From assembly GCA_934675575.1 (NCBI GenBank), contig CAKUQQ010000019.1:1-32907 (forward strand): a stretch of DNA of 32,907 nucleotides, written 5' to 3'. Below, piece after piece: positions 6,800 through 14,468 of this stretch (position 1 is its first letter; the number at the start of each line of letters is the position of its first letter). The notes beneath the pieces were generated by a model. The model was not told the DNA's origin. It made no database searches and worked only from the letters and a program-made list of their open reading frames with translations. This DNA is from an uncultured Muribaculaceae bacterium (GTDB lineage: Bacteria; Bacteroidota; Bacteroidia; Bacteroidales; Muribaculaceae). The position numbers were made by a program, and so were the translations under genes.

Positions 6800-9015
6800 A
6801 TTGATTGTGATTTGAATTTTATTGCATCGTGCAGTAGGGCCACATCGGCATGTGGTGGGCATTTGGCTCGCAAGACCGCTATGTCGGCATTGAATGCGGT
6901 GAAGAACGCTTGTTCGCTTTCAGCCATGCTCATAGCTTTTACATAGTGGGCAATGGCGTCACTCACCTTACCCTGCACAAAGAGCAGGTGCGCATAGTTC
7001 ATGACATCTTGCGAAGACGCCTCTGTTTCTTCGAGAATGCGTTTGTGATATTTTTCGCTTTGCCCATACTGTCCGCACACGAAAGCGGTCCAAGCTATTG
7101 GACGCCACGCCTTGTGTGTGTGCTTGTTGTCGGCGAGTTCTGCCTTGAAATAGTAGTCAAGGGCTTCTTTGGGCTGGTTTAGCTCAAGCAAACAATGGCC
7201 GATGTTTAAGTATGTGGCCAACTTATTTGGCGCTAAATCTTCAGCCTTTTTATAATATGCCAAAGCTTTGTCGGTTTGTCGCAATCCGCGATAACAAATG
7301 GCTATGTGACGAATATTCCACAAATTAGAATCATCGGCCAACTCGTATCTTAAGTATTGTTTTAAAGCCTCGCTTAGATTGCCAGTGTTTTGATAAGCCA
7401 AACCGAGTTTTTGGTAGAGAACAGGGCTTATGGTGTGCTTGCCTGAAAGCAGCATTTTGTAGTATCGTATAGCATCGGCATAAAAAAGATTGTCAAGATA
7501 ATAGTCGGCGGCAAACTCAAGATGTTTGGTAGTAACTAACAGTTGGCCGATAAATGGCACTTCTTCGAGGTGGAAATCGCTGTTGAACACGGCATAGAAC
7601 TCGCGTCTCCTTGAGAACAGCTTGAAGAAGCGGTACAGGTCGTGAATATAAGAATTGATAAGCCTGTCTTTTGCAGTGTCGTCAGCTACATTTGCCAATT
7701 CCGATTTAAGCGACTCGTTGAGTGCGGCATTTTGCGTTTCGAGTTCGGCAAACATTTTGCCACGTATTTCTTGCGGAATGTGATTCATTGACAAGACAAA
7801 GGAGTATTTGTCGCTGTTGCACATAAGTGGCGCATCGGTTATCATTCTGTCGAATGAAGAATTTCCTTGTTTTAGTATTTCTCTCACTGCGGAGTGGTGC
7901 TTGTGAAATGGTAAAAACCAATTCGACATGGTTTGGAAGAAAGGGAAAGACTTGAGTTTTGAGAATGTGGGTAAAAACACGTCGCCGCCCGACATCTGCA
8001 ATTCATTGAATTCCTCAATTTTCTTGTCAAGGCCACTATTTTCAAACGCTTTTTGCCACTCTGGGTTTGCCTGAATGTCAGACATGTCGATGACACGGTC
8101 TTTGTTGAAGTTTTTCTTGAAACTTTCTGGCATTAACTTGTTGATAGTGCCAATAATATCTTTGTTTAGCCGCTCTTTTATGTTTTCGGAATTCCGTGAC
8201 ATAATCAGGCGTTTCCACACAAAAAACAAGTCTTTAGCAAAAGTGCCAGATTCCGCCAAGTCAGAAACCACTAAGGATATGTGTCGTGAATACTTCACAT
8301 GCAGCTTGTGGCAGTAAGCAGCCAGGACAAAGCCAACCAACGCGCGAGTCTTGATTTCGAGATTGCGCGAGTCTCTGTACAACTCAAGTAGCAGAAGCAT
8401 TTTTTGCTCATCAAACGCCGACATGCAGCTTAGAAATAGAGACGAAGTTATCAGGCACAAAAGGTGAGTGCTGGCTTTGGGGTTGGCAAAAGTACTTTTG
8501 AGCAGATTTATCTCATCGTTGGTCGATGGCCAGATTGCCCACACACAATTAAATATTTCTGTTTCAATTTTTTCGATAGTGAGATATGTGTCGTTAATTA
8601 CATCGTGGTTTTGCAACGACTCATCTACGCTCGTTAAAATTTCAATTTTTTTTGTTGCAACGAAATAACTGTCAAGGCATGTGCTTAATTGCACCAGCGA
8701 GAGTTCGGCATGACGGAAGAAAAAAAGGTCATCGGCTGATTTTGACAGGAGTTTAACCCTGCACATGTCTGATAGCTGCAGCATGGAAGAGGCCAGGTCG
8801 CTTAATATGTTGTCGCGGGCATTGTCGTCAGAACCGTTTGCATAATAAGATAAAAGATAGCAATATGATGTCTTTATCTGCTCAAGTTTTGTGGTTTCTT
8901 CTGCGCCGCACTGCTCGGACAGCAAATTTAGCTTGTTGGCGGCTTGGAGCAAATGCAACTCTTTTATCAAGTCGCTTATGTCGTCAATCAGTGAAATGAC
9001 CTCTATTGTTGTCAT
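6796..9015 (-). CDS. tetratricopeptide-repeat protein
   Basis: This is a 739-residue cytoplasmic protein with no signal peptide or membrane segment. The C-terminal third (about 500-700) consists of consecutive TPR helices, with typical Ala/Gly/Tyr spacing in units such as PVLYQKLGLAYQNTGNLSEA, ATYLNIGHCLLELNQPKEAL and AWRPIAWTAFVCGQYGQS. The N-terminal two thirds are helical, of no family I recognise, and probably also a solenoid. Such proteins act as scaffolds for protein-protein contacts. Its stop overlaps the start of the exported M3 peptidase (ATGA), so expression is coupled. Whether the two proteins work together is unknown, since one is predicted cytoplasmic and the other exported. Confidence 0.85.
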   Translation of the reverse strand: MTTIEVISLIDDISDLIKELHLLQAANKLNLLSEQCGAEETTKLEQIKTSYCYLLSYYANGSDDNARDNILSDLASSMLQLSDMCRVKLLSKSADDLFFFRHAELSLVQLSTCLDSYFVATKKIEILTSVDESLQNHDVINDTYLTIEKIETEIFNCVWAIWPSTNDEINLLKSTFANPKASTHLLCLITSSLFLSCMSAFDEQKMLLLLELYRDSRNLEIKTRALVGFVLAAYCHKLHVKYSRHISLVVSDLAESGTFAKDLFFVWKRLIMSRNSENIKERLNKDIIGTINKLMPESFKKNFNKDRVIDMSDIQANPEWQKAFENSGLDKKIEEFNELQMSGGDVFLPTFSKLKSFPFFQTMSNWFLPFHKHHSAVREILKQGNSSFDRMITDAPLMCNSDKYSFVLSMNHIPQEIRGKMFAELETQNAALNESLKSELANVADDTAKDRLINSYIHDLYRFFKLFSRRREFYAVFNSDFHLEEVPFIGQLLVTTKHLEFAADYYLDNLFYADAIRYYKMLLSGKHTISPVLYQKLGLAYQNTGNLSEALKQYLRYELADDSNLWNIRHIAICYRGLRQTDKALAYYKKAEDLAPNKLATYLNIGHCLLELNQPKEALDYYFKAELADNKHTHKAWRPIAWTAFVCGQYGQSEKYHKRILEETEASSQDVMNYAHLLFVQGKVSDAIAHYVKAMSMAESEQAFFTAFNADIAVLRAKCPPHADVALLHDAIKFKSQSI

Positions 9016-9046
9016 AATAAAAATGCTTTATTAATAAATCTCTTTA

Positions 9047-9054
9047 CAAAAGTA
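9047..9054 (-). promoter_or_regulatory. -7 box for the TPR-dcp unit
   Basis: On the minus strand this reads TACTTTTG (TAnnTTTG) about 32 bases upstream of the TPR start. No clear TTG is present at -33. It lies in the 132-base gap between the divergent TPR and DUF4293 genes. Confidence 0.45.
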
Positions 9055-9109
9055 GTGATTTGTGAAGATTGTTATGGATTTTGAGAGCCACAGCGTGAGT
9101 ATTTGGTGC

Positions 9110-9117
9110 AAAAAAAT
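9110..9117 (+). promoter_or_regulatory. possible -7 box for the DUF4293 gene
   Basis: Shortly before the ATG at 9148 there is a TAAATTTG sequence that fits the Bacteroidota -7 element. The only nearby TTTG upstream lies too close (12-base spacing), so the -33 half is not supported; the position is given to within a few bases. Confidence 0.35.
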
Positions 9118-9147
9118 TAAATTTGCATAAAAATAAAATAGAACATT

Positions 9148-9594
9148 ATGGTAATTCAACGTATTCAAACTCTCTTTTTATTGTTGTCGGCTATACTCAT
9201 CGGCGTATTTGCATTTTTACCGGCACTGACAATCCAGTCTTTGGAAACCACTTGCCAGCTTGGAGCCATATATTCGGGCGACGGTGTGTCAACCAAGCCT
9301 GATTTATTGCTTTTGAGCCTTAGCGGACTGATATTTGTGTTATCGGTGATAGCGATATTCAAATACAAGAACTTGAAACAGCAAATGCAACTTTGCGCCA
9401 TAAATATAGTTTTGTCGTTGGCACTGCTCCTTTCTGTTGCTGCGTTAGCATTCGCTTTGAAGACTCCATCTGCGGTTGTGGAGATAGGGCTTGGCAACTT
9501 GCTGCCACTGCTGAGCATAATAAGCTTTGCCTTTGCATACAGGGGCATTAAGCATGACAAGAAATTGCTTAGCGACAGCAATAGAATAAGATAA
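9148..9594 (+). CDS. DUF4293 family four-helix membrane protein
   Basis: This is a 148-residue inner-membrane protein with four hydrophobic helices at about 7-26, 51-72, 81-104 and 114-132 and a charged C-terminal tail. The N-terminal MVIQRIQTLFLLL and the overall layout match the DUF4293 family, which is almost confined to Bacteroidota. Its function is unknown. It runs divergently from the TPR gene and convergently with uvrA, with only 13 bases between the two stop codons, so the two transcripts probably overlap at their 3' ends. Confidence 0.85.
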   Translation: MVIQRIQTLFLLLSAILIGVFAFLPALTIQSLETTCQLGAIYSGDGVSTKPDLLLLSLSGLIFVLSVIAIFKYKNLKQQMQLCAINIVLSLALLLSVAALAFALKTPSAVVEIGLGNLLPLLSIISFAFAYRGIKHDKKLLSDSNRIR

Positions 9595-9607
9595 GCAGCT
9601 TAATTTG

Positions 9608-12397
9608 CTAAATCAATTTTGACTTCAAATATCGTCCGGTGTAACTGTCGTTGCATCGGGCGACTTCTTCAGGTGTGCCCGTAGCCACAATCTTGCCGCC
9701 ATTAGAGCCACCCTCCGGCCCCAAATCAATTATGTAGTCGGCAGATTTAATCACATCGAGGTTGTGCTCAATGATAATCAAGGAATTGCCGTTGTCAATA
9801 AGGCGGTTGAATGATTTAAGCAGTGTGTTGATGTCGTGTATGTGCAAGCCAGTGGTTGGCTCATCGAATATGAACAGTTTTTTGCTGCCTTGACCATTGC
9901 TGATGAAGTATGCCAATTTTACGCGCTGGTTCTCGCCACCCGACAATGTAGATGAAGATTGTCCCAGCTTAATGTAGCCCAGTCCGACGTCTTGAAGCGG
10001 TTTCAGACGCTTCACTATTTTACGCTCATTGGCAGTGTTGGTCTCAGAGAAGAACTCGATGGCTTGGTTGACAGTCATGTCTAAAACATCAGAAATCGTT
10101 TTGTCTCTGAAAGTCACATCAAGTGCTGGCTTGCTGAAACGTTTGCCGTGGCAAGCCTCACACGTCAGTGTGATGTCGGCCATGAATTGCATTTCTATTG
10201 TGATTTTGCCTTCGCCCTTACACTCCTCGCATCTGCCTCCTGGAGAATTGAATGAGAAGAATCCAGGACCATAACCCATTTGTTTTGATAGCTGCTGCTG
10301 GGCAAAAAGCTGGCGAATTTCGTCGTAGGCTTTGAGGTAGGTGGCAGGATTGCTGCGTGAAGATTTGCCTATCGGGTTCTGGTCAACAAATTCCACATCG
10401 TCGATGCTTGCCACATCGCCACCTAACACGGAGTAAGAGCCCGGTGCTTCGCAACCCTTGTCGAAATGACGTGCCAAGGCGCGATATAGAATGCTATTGA
10501 CGAGTGTGGATTTTCCAGAACCGCTCACACCAGTGACCACGGTCATCACGTTGAGGGGAAAGGTTACATCGAGATTGTGAATGTTGTTGGCGTTAACGCC
10601 TTTTATCTCAATGAAATTTCGCCATTTTCTTCTTATTTTGGGCACGGGTATTGACAGCTGCCCTGTGAGGTATTGAGAAGTGAGACTTCTGGCAGATGGC
10701 TTCATGTCCTTGATGTAACCCTGAAACACGACTTCACCACCAAGGCGGCCAGCACCGGGACCAATGTCGATGAGGTAGTCGGCAGACCTGATGATTTCAT
10801 CATCATGCTCCACAACTACCACGGTGTTGCCTATTTTTTGTAGCATTTTAAGCACTTTAATTAATTTGCCTGTGTCGCGAGGGTGCAGACCTATGCTTGG
10901 CTCGTCTAATATGTAGAGTGAACCCACAAGCGAACTTCCAAGCGACGTGGCGAGGTTTATGCGTTGACTTTCTCCGCCAGAAAGTGTGCTTGAAAGGCGG
11001 TTGAGGGTGAGATATTCCAAGCCAACGTCTTTCAAAAACGACAAGCGGCTAAGCAATTCTTTCAAAACGCGCTTGGCAATAAGTTTGTCGTTGTTGCTCA
11101 ACTTCAAGCCTGCAAACCAATCATACAGGTCGCAAATTGGCATCGTGACAAGGTCGGCAATGGTGCAACCGTTGATTTTAACATACAGAGCCTCGGGTTT
11201 GAGCCGAGTGCCGTGGCACGTGGGACATTCGGTTTTTCCGCTGTATCGCGAAAGCATAACACGATATTGTATGGAGTAGGATTTGCTTCTTATGTAGTCG
11301 AAAAATCCATCAATACCCTTGTAGTTGCCCTTGCCATGCCAGAGCAAGTCTTTTTGCTGTTTGGTAAGCTCAAAATAGGGCTTGTGGATAGGGAAGGAAT
11401 TGGCTGAGGCGAAATGTATGAATTCCTTTTTCCATTCGCTCATTATCTGCCCTCGCCAGCACATAACGGCATCGTCGTAGATGGACAGAGACTTGTTTGG
11501 CACAACCAAATTCTCGTCGATGCCAACGACTTTGCCAAAGCCTTCACACGTGGGGCATGCGCCAAGAGGGTTATTGAAGTTGAACATAAGTTCCGTTGGC
11601 TCTTGGAAGGTGATGCCATCGGCTTCAAACCTCTTGGAGAATGTGAGTGTGGATATGGTTCCGTCTTTTTGCCACACCTTTATCAGGCACTGACCATGTC
11701 CCTCAAAAAAGGCAGTTGACAGGGAATCGAGCAATCGCATTTCATCTTCTTTTCGATGAGTTACTGCCAAACGGTCGATGAGCAAGTTATAATCGCTTAA
11801 CTTTTGGTTTTCTATTGTCTGGGCAATATCAGTTATTGGGTAGAACTTGCCGTCCTTCTCAAGGCGAGAATATCCACCGAAAATCAGTGTGTCGAGTTGA
11901 CTTTTCGCATCTCTGCCAGCGGTGTCAGACAGTGCTGTCAGCACGGCGAATCTGGTGCCGTCGTCAAATTTGTTGATGGCGTTGACCACATCTTGCGATG
12001 TGTGTTTCTCAACCACACAGCCGGAAATGGGGGAGTAGGTCTTGCCTATCTTGGCAAACAGTAATCGCAGATAGTCATAGATTTCGGTAGATGTGCCAAC
12101 GGTGCTTCGCGAATTTTTGTTGTTGACTTTTTGCTCCACGGCTATTGCCGGTGGCAAGCCTTTGATAAAGTCACATTCGGGCTTAGACATTCTGCCAAGA
12201 AATTGGCGTGCGTAGGCCGACAGACTCTCCACATAGCGGCGTTGTCCTTCAGCATAAAGAGTGTCGAAAGCCAATGAGGATTTTCCAGAACCTGACAGTC
12301 CGGTTATGACAACGAACTTGTTTCTTGGAATCCTCACATTGATATTTTTGAGGTTGTTGGCTCTTGCGCCCACAATCTCAATATATTTGTCATTCAT
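9608..12397 (-). CDS. uvrA: UvrABC excinuclease subunit A
   Basis: This is the damage-recognition ATPase of nucleotide excision repair; it loads UvrB onto lesions. The two ABC modules each carry a Walker A (GLSGSGKS about 33-40, GVSGSGKS about 623-630), a signature (LSGGESQR about 472, LSGGENQR about 818) and a Walker B (LDEP about 497, FDEP about 844). Zinc-binding CxxC pairs are at 281/284 with 391/394 and at 723/726 with 746/749. The frame opens four codons earlier at 12409. I prefer ATG 12395-12397 because homologues start at this Met-Asn-Asp-Lys-Tyr-type sequence and because the -7 box at 12418-12425 would leave almost no leader for the earlier start. At 929 residues it is full length. 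Confidence 0.97.
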   Translation of the reverse strand: MNDKYIEIVGARANNLKNINVRIPRNKFVVITGLSGSGKSSLAFDTLYAEGQRRYVESLSAYARQFLGRMSKPECDFIKGLPPAIAVEQKVNNKNSRSTVGTSTEIYDYLRLLFAKIGKTYSPISGCVVEKHTSQDVVNAINKFDDGTRFAVLTALSDTAGRDAKSQLDTLIFGGYSRLEKDGKFYPITDIAQTIENQKLSDYNLLIDRLAVTHRKEDEMRLLDSLSTAFFEGHGQCLIKVWQKDGTISTLTFSKRFEADGITFQEPTELMFNFNNPLGACPTCEGFGKVVGIDENLVVPNKSLSIYDDAVMCWRGQIMSEWKKEFIHFASANSFPIHKPYFELTKQQKDLLWHGKGNYKGIDGFFDYIRSKSYSIQYRVMLSRYSGKTECPTCHGTRLKPEALYVKINGCTIADLVTMPICDLYDWFAGLKLSNNDKLIAKRVLKELLSRLSFLKDVGLEYLTLNRLSSTLSGGESQRINLATSLGSSLVGSLYILDEPSIGLHPRDTGKLIKVLKMLQKIGNTVVVVEHDDEIIRSADYLIDIGPGAGRLGGEVVFQGYIKDMKPSARSLTSQYLTGQLSIPVPKIRRKWRNFIEIKGVNANNIHNLDVTFPLNVMTVVTGVSGSGKSTLVNSILYRALARHFDKGCEAPGSYSVLGGDVASIDDVEFVDQNPIGKSSRSNPATYLKAYDEIRQLFAQQQLSKQMGYGPGFFSFNSPGGRCEECKGEGKITIEMQFMADITLTCEACHGKRFSKPALDVTFRDKTISDVLDMTVNQAIEFFSETNTANERKIVKRLKPLQDVGLGYIKLGQSSSTLSGGENQRVKLAYFISNGQGSKKLFIFDEPTTGLHIHDINTLLKSFNRLIDNGNSLIIIEHNLDVIKSADYIIDLGPEGGSNGGKIVATGTPEEVARCNDSYTGRYLKSKLI

Positions 12398-12417
12398 AAA
12401 CATTCCCATTTATGATA

Positions 12418-12425
12418 CAAAATTA
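12418..12425 (-). promoter_or_regulatory. -7 box for uvrA
   Basis: On the minus strand this reads TAATTTTG (TAnnTTTG), about 20 bases before the preferred uvrA start. A TTG at the right distance is missing. It shares the 12398-12557 gap with the divergent ytxH promoter. I saw no obvious LexA-like palindrome. Confidence 0.45.
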
Positions 12426-12499
12426 CAATATTATTAACCGACAGCGAGCACTAAATTCATAATTAAATTTAAATATCAAACCAAATCACAGCAAACAAT

Positions 12500-12530
12500 T
12501 TGTTTAAATGAAAAACAATTAATAATTTTG
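12500..12530 (+). promoter_or_regulatory. promoter of the YtxH/holin-like cluster
   Basis: TTG at 12500-12502, a 20-base A-rich spacer and TAATTTTG at 12523-12530 form a complete Bacteroidota promoter. Transcription should start near 12537, giving a leader of about 20 bases to the first YtxH gene at 12558. Confidence 0.75.
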
Positions 12531-12557
12531 AAATTATAAATAATAAAAAGTTAGATT

Positions 12558-12767
12558 ATGAAACCATTAAACATCGTTTTAGCAGTGATTGGTGGAGCAA
12601 TTGCAGGCGCTGCCATTGGTTTGTTGTTCGCCCCCGAAAAAGGTTCTGACACAAGAAGCAAGATTGCAGAAATACTCAAACAAAAGGGTGTGCAACTTAA
12701 GGGAGAGAAACTTGATGAATTGGTTGACGACATAACCAAGGAAATCAAAAAGGAAACAGAAGATTAA
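12558..12767 (+). CDS. YtxH family small membrane protein (first copy)
   Basis: This 69-residue protein has one Gly/Ala-rich hydrophobic segment (about 5-25: VIGGAIAGAAIGLLFAPEKG) followed by a charged amphipathic tail. GLLFAPEKGSDTR is the signature of the YtxH family, a group of small stress-linked envelope proteins of unclear biochemical role. It stands 18 bases before a second YtxH gene, which is about half identical by eye, so the pair looks like a tandem duplication. The other two genes of the unit encode a holin-like membrane protein and a small basic protein. Confidence 0.85.
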   Translation: MKPLNIVLAVIGGAIAGAAIGLLFAPEKGSDTRSKIAEILKQKGVQLKGEKLDELVDDITKEIKKETED

Positions 12768-12785
12768 CACGAAATTTATAGAATT

Positions 12786-12983
12786 ATGAAGGCATTAAAT
12801 CTTTTATATGCTTTTCTGGGTGGAGCAATCGTGGGTTGCACTGCAGCCGTTTTGTTTGCACCAGAGAAAGGCACTGATTTGAGAAATAGAATAAAGACCC
12901 TCTTGAAGAAAAAGGGTATTGATTTTACCGACGACGAGGTGGAGCAACTGGTTGAGCAAATAAGTGCACAAATCAACCAATAA
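12786..12983 (+). CDS. YtxH family small membrane protein (second copy)
   Basis: This 65-residue protein has the same plan as its upstream neighbour: hydrophobic Gly-rich segment (about 5-27), then FAPEKGTDLRNRIKTLLKKK and an acidic end. The tails differ between the copies (SDTRSKIAEILKQKG in the first, TDLRNRIKTLLKKKG here), which argues for an old duplication kept by selection. It is probably translated from the same mRNA as the first copy. About 80 bases with a long hairpin follow before the next gene. Confidence 0.84.
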   Translation: MKALNLLYAFLGGAIVGCTAAVLFAPEKGTDLRNRIKTLLKKKGIDFTDDEVEQLVEQISAQINQ

Positions 12984-13016
12984 TCCCCATTTGTGGGTAA
13001 GGATAGTATAATAACA

Positions 13017-13050
13017 CAGACATGATTTCGTTTAGGTGGAATTATGTCTG
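13017..13050 (+). promoter_or_regulatory. 13-bp hairpin in front of the holin-like gene
   Basis: CAGACATGATTTC (13017-13029) can pair throughout with GGAATTATGTCTG (13038-13050), using two G-U wobbles, around an 8-base loop. The stem ends 13 bases before the ATG at 13064. No T-run follows directly, so it is not a standard terminator. It may stabilise or process the mRNA between the YtxH genes and the membrane-protein gene, or act as a weak attenuator. Confidence 0.6.
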
Positions 13051-13063
13051 CTATTTTATAGAT

Positions 13064-13420
13064 ATGGAAGATACTGATTACAAACGCATTGTTGAGACGG
13101 CAAAAGACTATGCCAAGTTGCACTTGGAGTATGCCAAACTAACGGCAATAGAGAAAGTTTCCATACTCTTGTCGGCAATAGCTTTGTTTGCCATAATTTT
13201 GGTGATTGGCGGATTTGCGCTGTTTGACTTGTCGAATTCGTTTGTTCTGCTTCTGGCTGACGTGATAGGCAGTGCATGGCTTGCTTACTTGATTTTGGCA
13301 TTAGTATTGGTCGTGATAATTGCCATAATTTGCCTTAACAGAAAGGCGTGGATTTTTAATCCAGTTACCAAGTTTGTCACAAAATTATTTTTAACGCCCA
13401 CAGACAATGACACAAAATAA
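13064..13420 (+). CDS. holin-superfamily-like (Phage_holin_3_6 type) membrane protein
   Basis: This 118-residue protein has an N-terminal amphipathic helix (YKRIVETAKDYAKLHLEYAK), then two transmembrane helices (about 30-54 and 65-92) and a short basic cytoplasmic tail. That layout and the helix KLHLEYAKLTAIEK fit the Phage_holin_3_6 (Actinobacterial holin-X-like) families, widespread chromosomal proteins not tied to lysis. The frame opens at 13022, but that ATG lies inside the hairpin stem at 13017-13050, so ATG 13064 is taken. It follows two YtxH genes and overlaps the next gene by 14 bases. A role in membrane stress is inferred from this company only. Confidence 0.75.
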   Translation: MEDTDYKRIVETAKDYAKLHLEYAKLTAIEKVSILLSAIALFAIILVIGGFALFDLSNSFVLLLADVIGSAWLAYLILALVLVVIIAIICLNRKAWIFNPVTKFVTKLFLTPTDNDTK

Positions 13421-13712
13421 GTTACAAGACAGCGGAGCTTCTGGCGGCACAAGTCAGCCAGAGTGGAGAGGCTATACACTTGAGGAATTGCGCTATCAGC
13501 GCGCTTTGGCTGCCATAAGGTGCGAGATTGGTAGTGAAAAACTGAAATCGTCTGTGGCAAACATTCAGAATGGAGTGAAAAATAATGGATTGCGGTCGTT
13601 GTTTTTCAGCTCTAACGTGTTGAGTGGCTTGAAGTTTGCCGACTATCTGATTTTAGGATTCAAACTATCCCGCCTGGTTTCAAAGTTGTGGAAAAGGTCG
13701 AGCAGAAAATAA
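13407..13712 (+). CDS. small basic protein of unknown function, fourth gene of the YtxH cluster
   Basis: This 101-residue protein starts inside the end of the holin-like gene (14-base overlap), so translation is probably coupled. Visible features are a Gly/Ser-rich start, the stretch YTLEELRYQRALAAIR (about 23-38, helical) and a C-terminal half containing one weakly hydrophobic helix (SGLKFADYLILGFKL) with a very basic end (KLWKRSSRK). I do not recognise a named family. Position and composition suggest a peripheral or membrane-associated partner of the holin-like protein. Confidence 0.7.
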   Translation: MTQNKLQDSGASGGTSQPEWRGYTLEELRYQRALAAIRCEIGSEKLKSSVANIQNGVKNNGLRSLFFSSNVLSGLKFADYLILGFKLSRLVSKLWKRSSRK

Positions 13713-13727
13713 TTATACAAAGTTTTT

Positions 13728-13758
13728 TTGCTTTAATAGATATTTGAATTTATCTTTG
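13728..13758 (+). promoter_or_regulatory. promoter of the ECF sigma factor unit
   Basis: TTG at 13728-13730, 20 bases of spacer and TATCTTTG at 13751-13758 form a complete Bacteroidota promoter of the housekeeping type. The predicted start near 13765 gives a leader of about 70 bases. Since no promoter is seen between the sigma gene and the glycosidases, it may drive all three. Confidence 0.72.
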
Positions 13759-13837
13759 CATATAGTTAAAAATATAACAATTAAAATTTTTTGCCTATCG
13801 ACGTGATTAATACTTAGTTTTTGAAAGTATTAACATA

Positions 13838-14428
13838 ATGAGAAATTTGAAAGATAAAACTGATGATCAGTTAATATCAATGTTTGTCAAGGGTGTGAAT
13901 GAAGCCTTTGATGTGCTTATTGATAGGCATAAAGATCAAGTCCTTAATTATATTCTTCGCACCGTAAAAGATTATGAGTTGGCAAATGACATTTTCCAAG
14001 AGACGTTTGTCAAAGCCATCATAACCATAAAGCAGGGCCGATATACCGAAAATGGGAAATTCTCGGCATGGATTTCTCGAATAGCCCATAACTTAATCAT
14101 TGATTTCTTTAGACAAGAAAAATCAGAGAACTTGCAGTCGTCAGACTCGCCGGAGTGTAATATGCTAAACCGCAAGGAACTTAGCGAGGAGACGATAGAA
14201 GACTCTCTGGTAACTGACCAGATACATTCCGACGTGAGGAAACTGATATTTGCATTGCCTGAAAACCAGAAGGAAGTCCTGATGATGAGGTATTATAAGA
14301 ATATGAGTTTCAAAGATATAGCTACACAAACCAATGTGAGTATTAACACGGCCTTGGGGCGTATGCGTTACGCAATATTAAACATGAGGCGACTGGCAGA
14401 GGAAAACAACATTTCGCTCACAGTGTAA
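13838..14428 (+). CDS. ECF-family RNA polymerase sigma factor
   Basis: This 196-residue sigma-70-like factor has two domains: region 2 at about 20-95 (NDIFQETFVKAI and WISRIAHNLIIDFFRQEK, which bind core polymerase and the -10 element) and region 4 at about 125-185 (ALPENQKEVLMMRYY and MSFKDIATQTNVSINT, a helix-turn-helix for the -35 element). It starts at the ATG about 70 bases after a housekeeping promoter. No anti-sigma gene follows, unlike the usual ECF/FecR pairs of Bacteroidales polysaccharide loci. Instead a GH78 gene starts 40 bases later. It could be a freestanding conserved sigma factor or an orphan regulator of the glycosidases. Confidence 0.9.
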   Translation: MRNLKDKTDDQLISMFVKGVNEAFDVLIDRHKDQVLNYILRTVKDYELANDIFQETFVKAIITIKQGRYTENGKFSAWISRIAHNLIIDFFRQEKSENLQSSDSPECNMLNRKELSEETIEDSLVTDQIHSDVRKLIFALPENQKEVLMMRYYKNMSFKDIATQTNVSINTALGRMRYAILNMRRLAEENNISLTV

Positions 14429-14468
14429 CCAAATGTTTTGAAAAGTTATTTATACCATATCCTATAAC

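Noticed and set aside
6800..6862. 21-codon N-terminal extension of the M3 peptidase
   Set aside because: The extra residues are Cys/Thr/Arg-rich, overlap the TPR gene, and would bury the signal peptide that begins at 6799.
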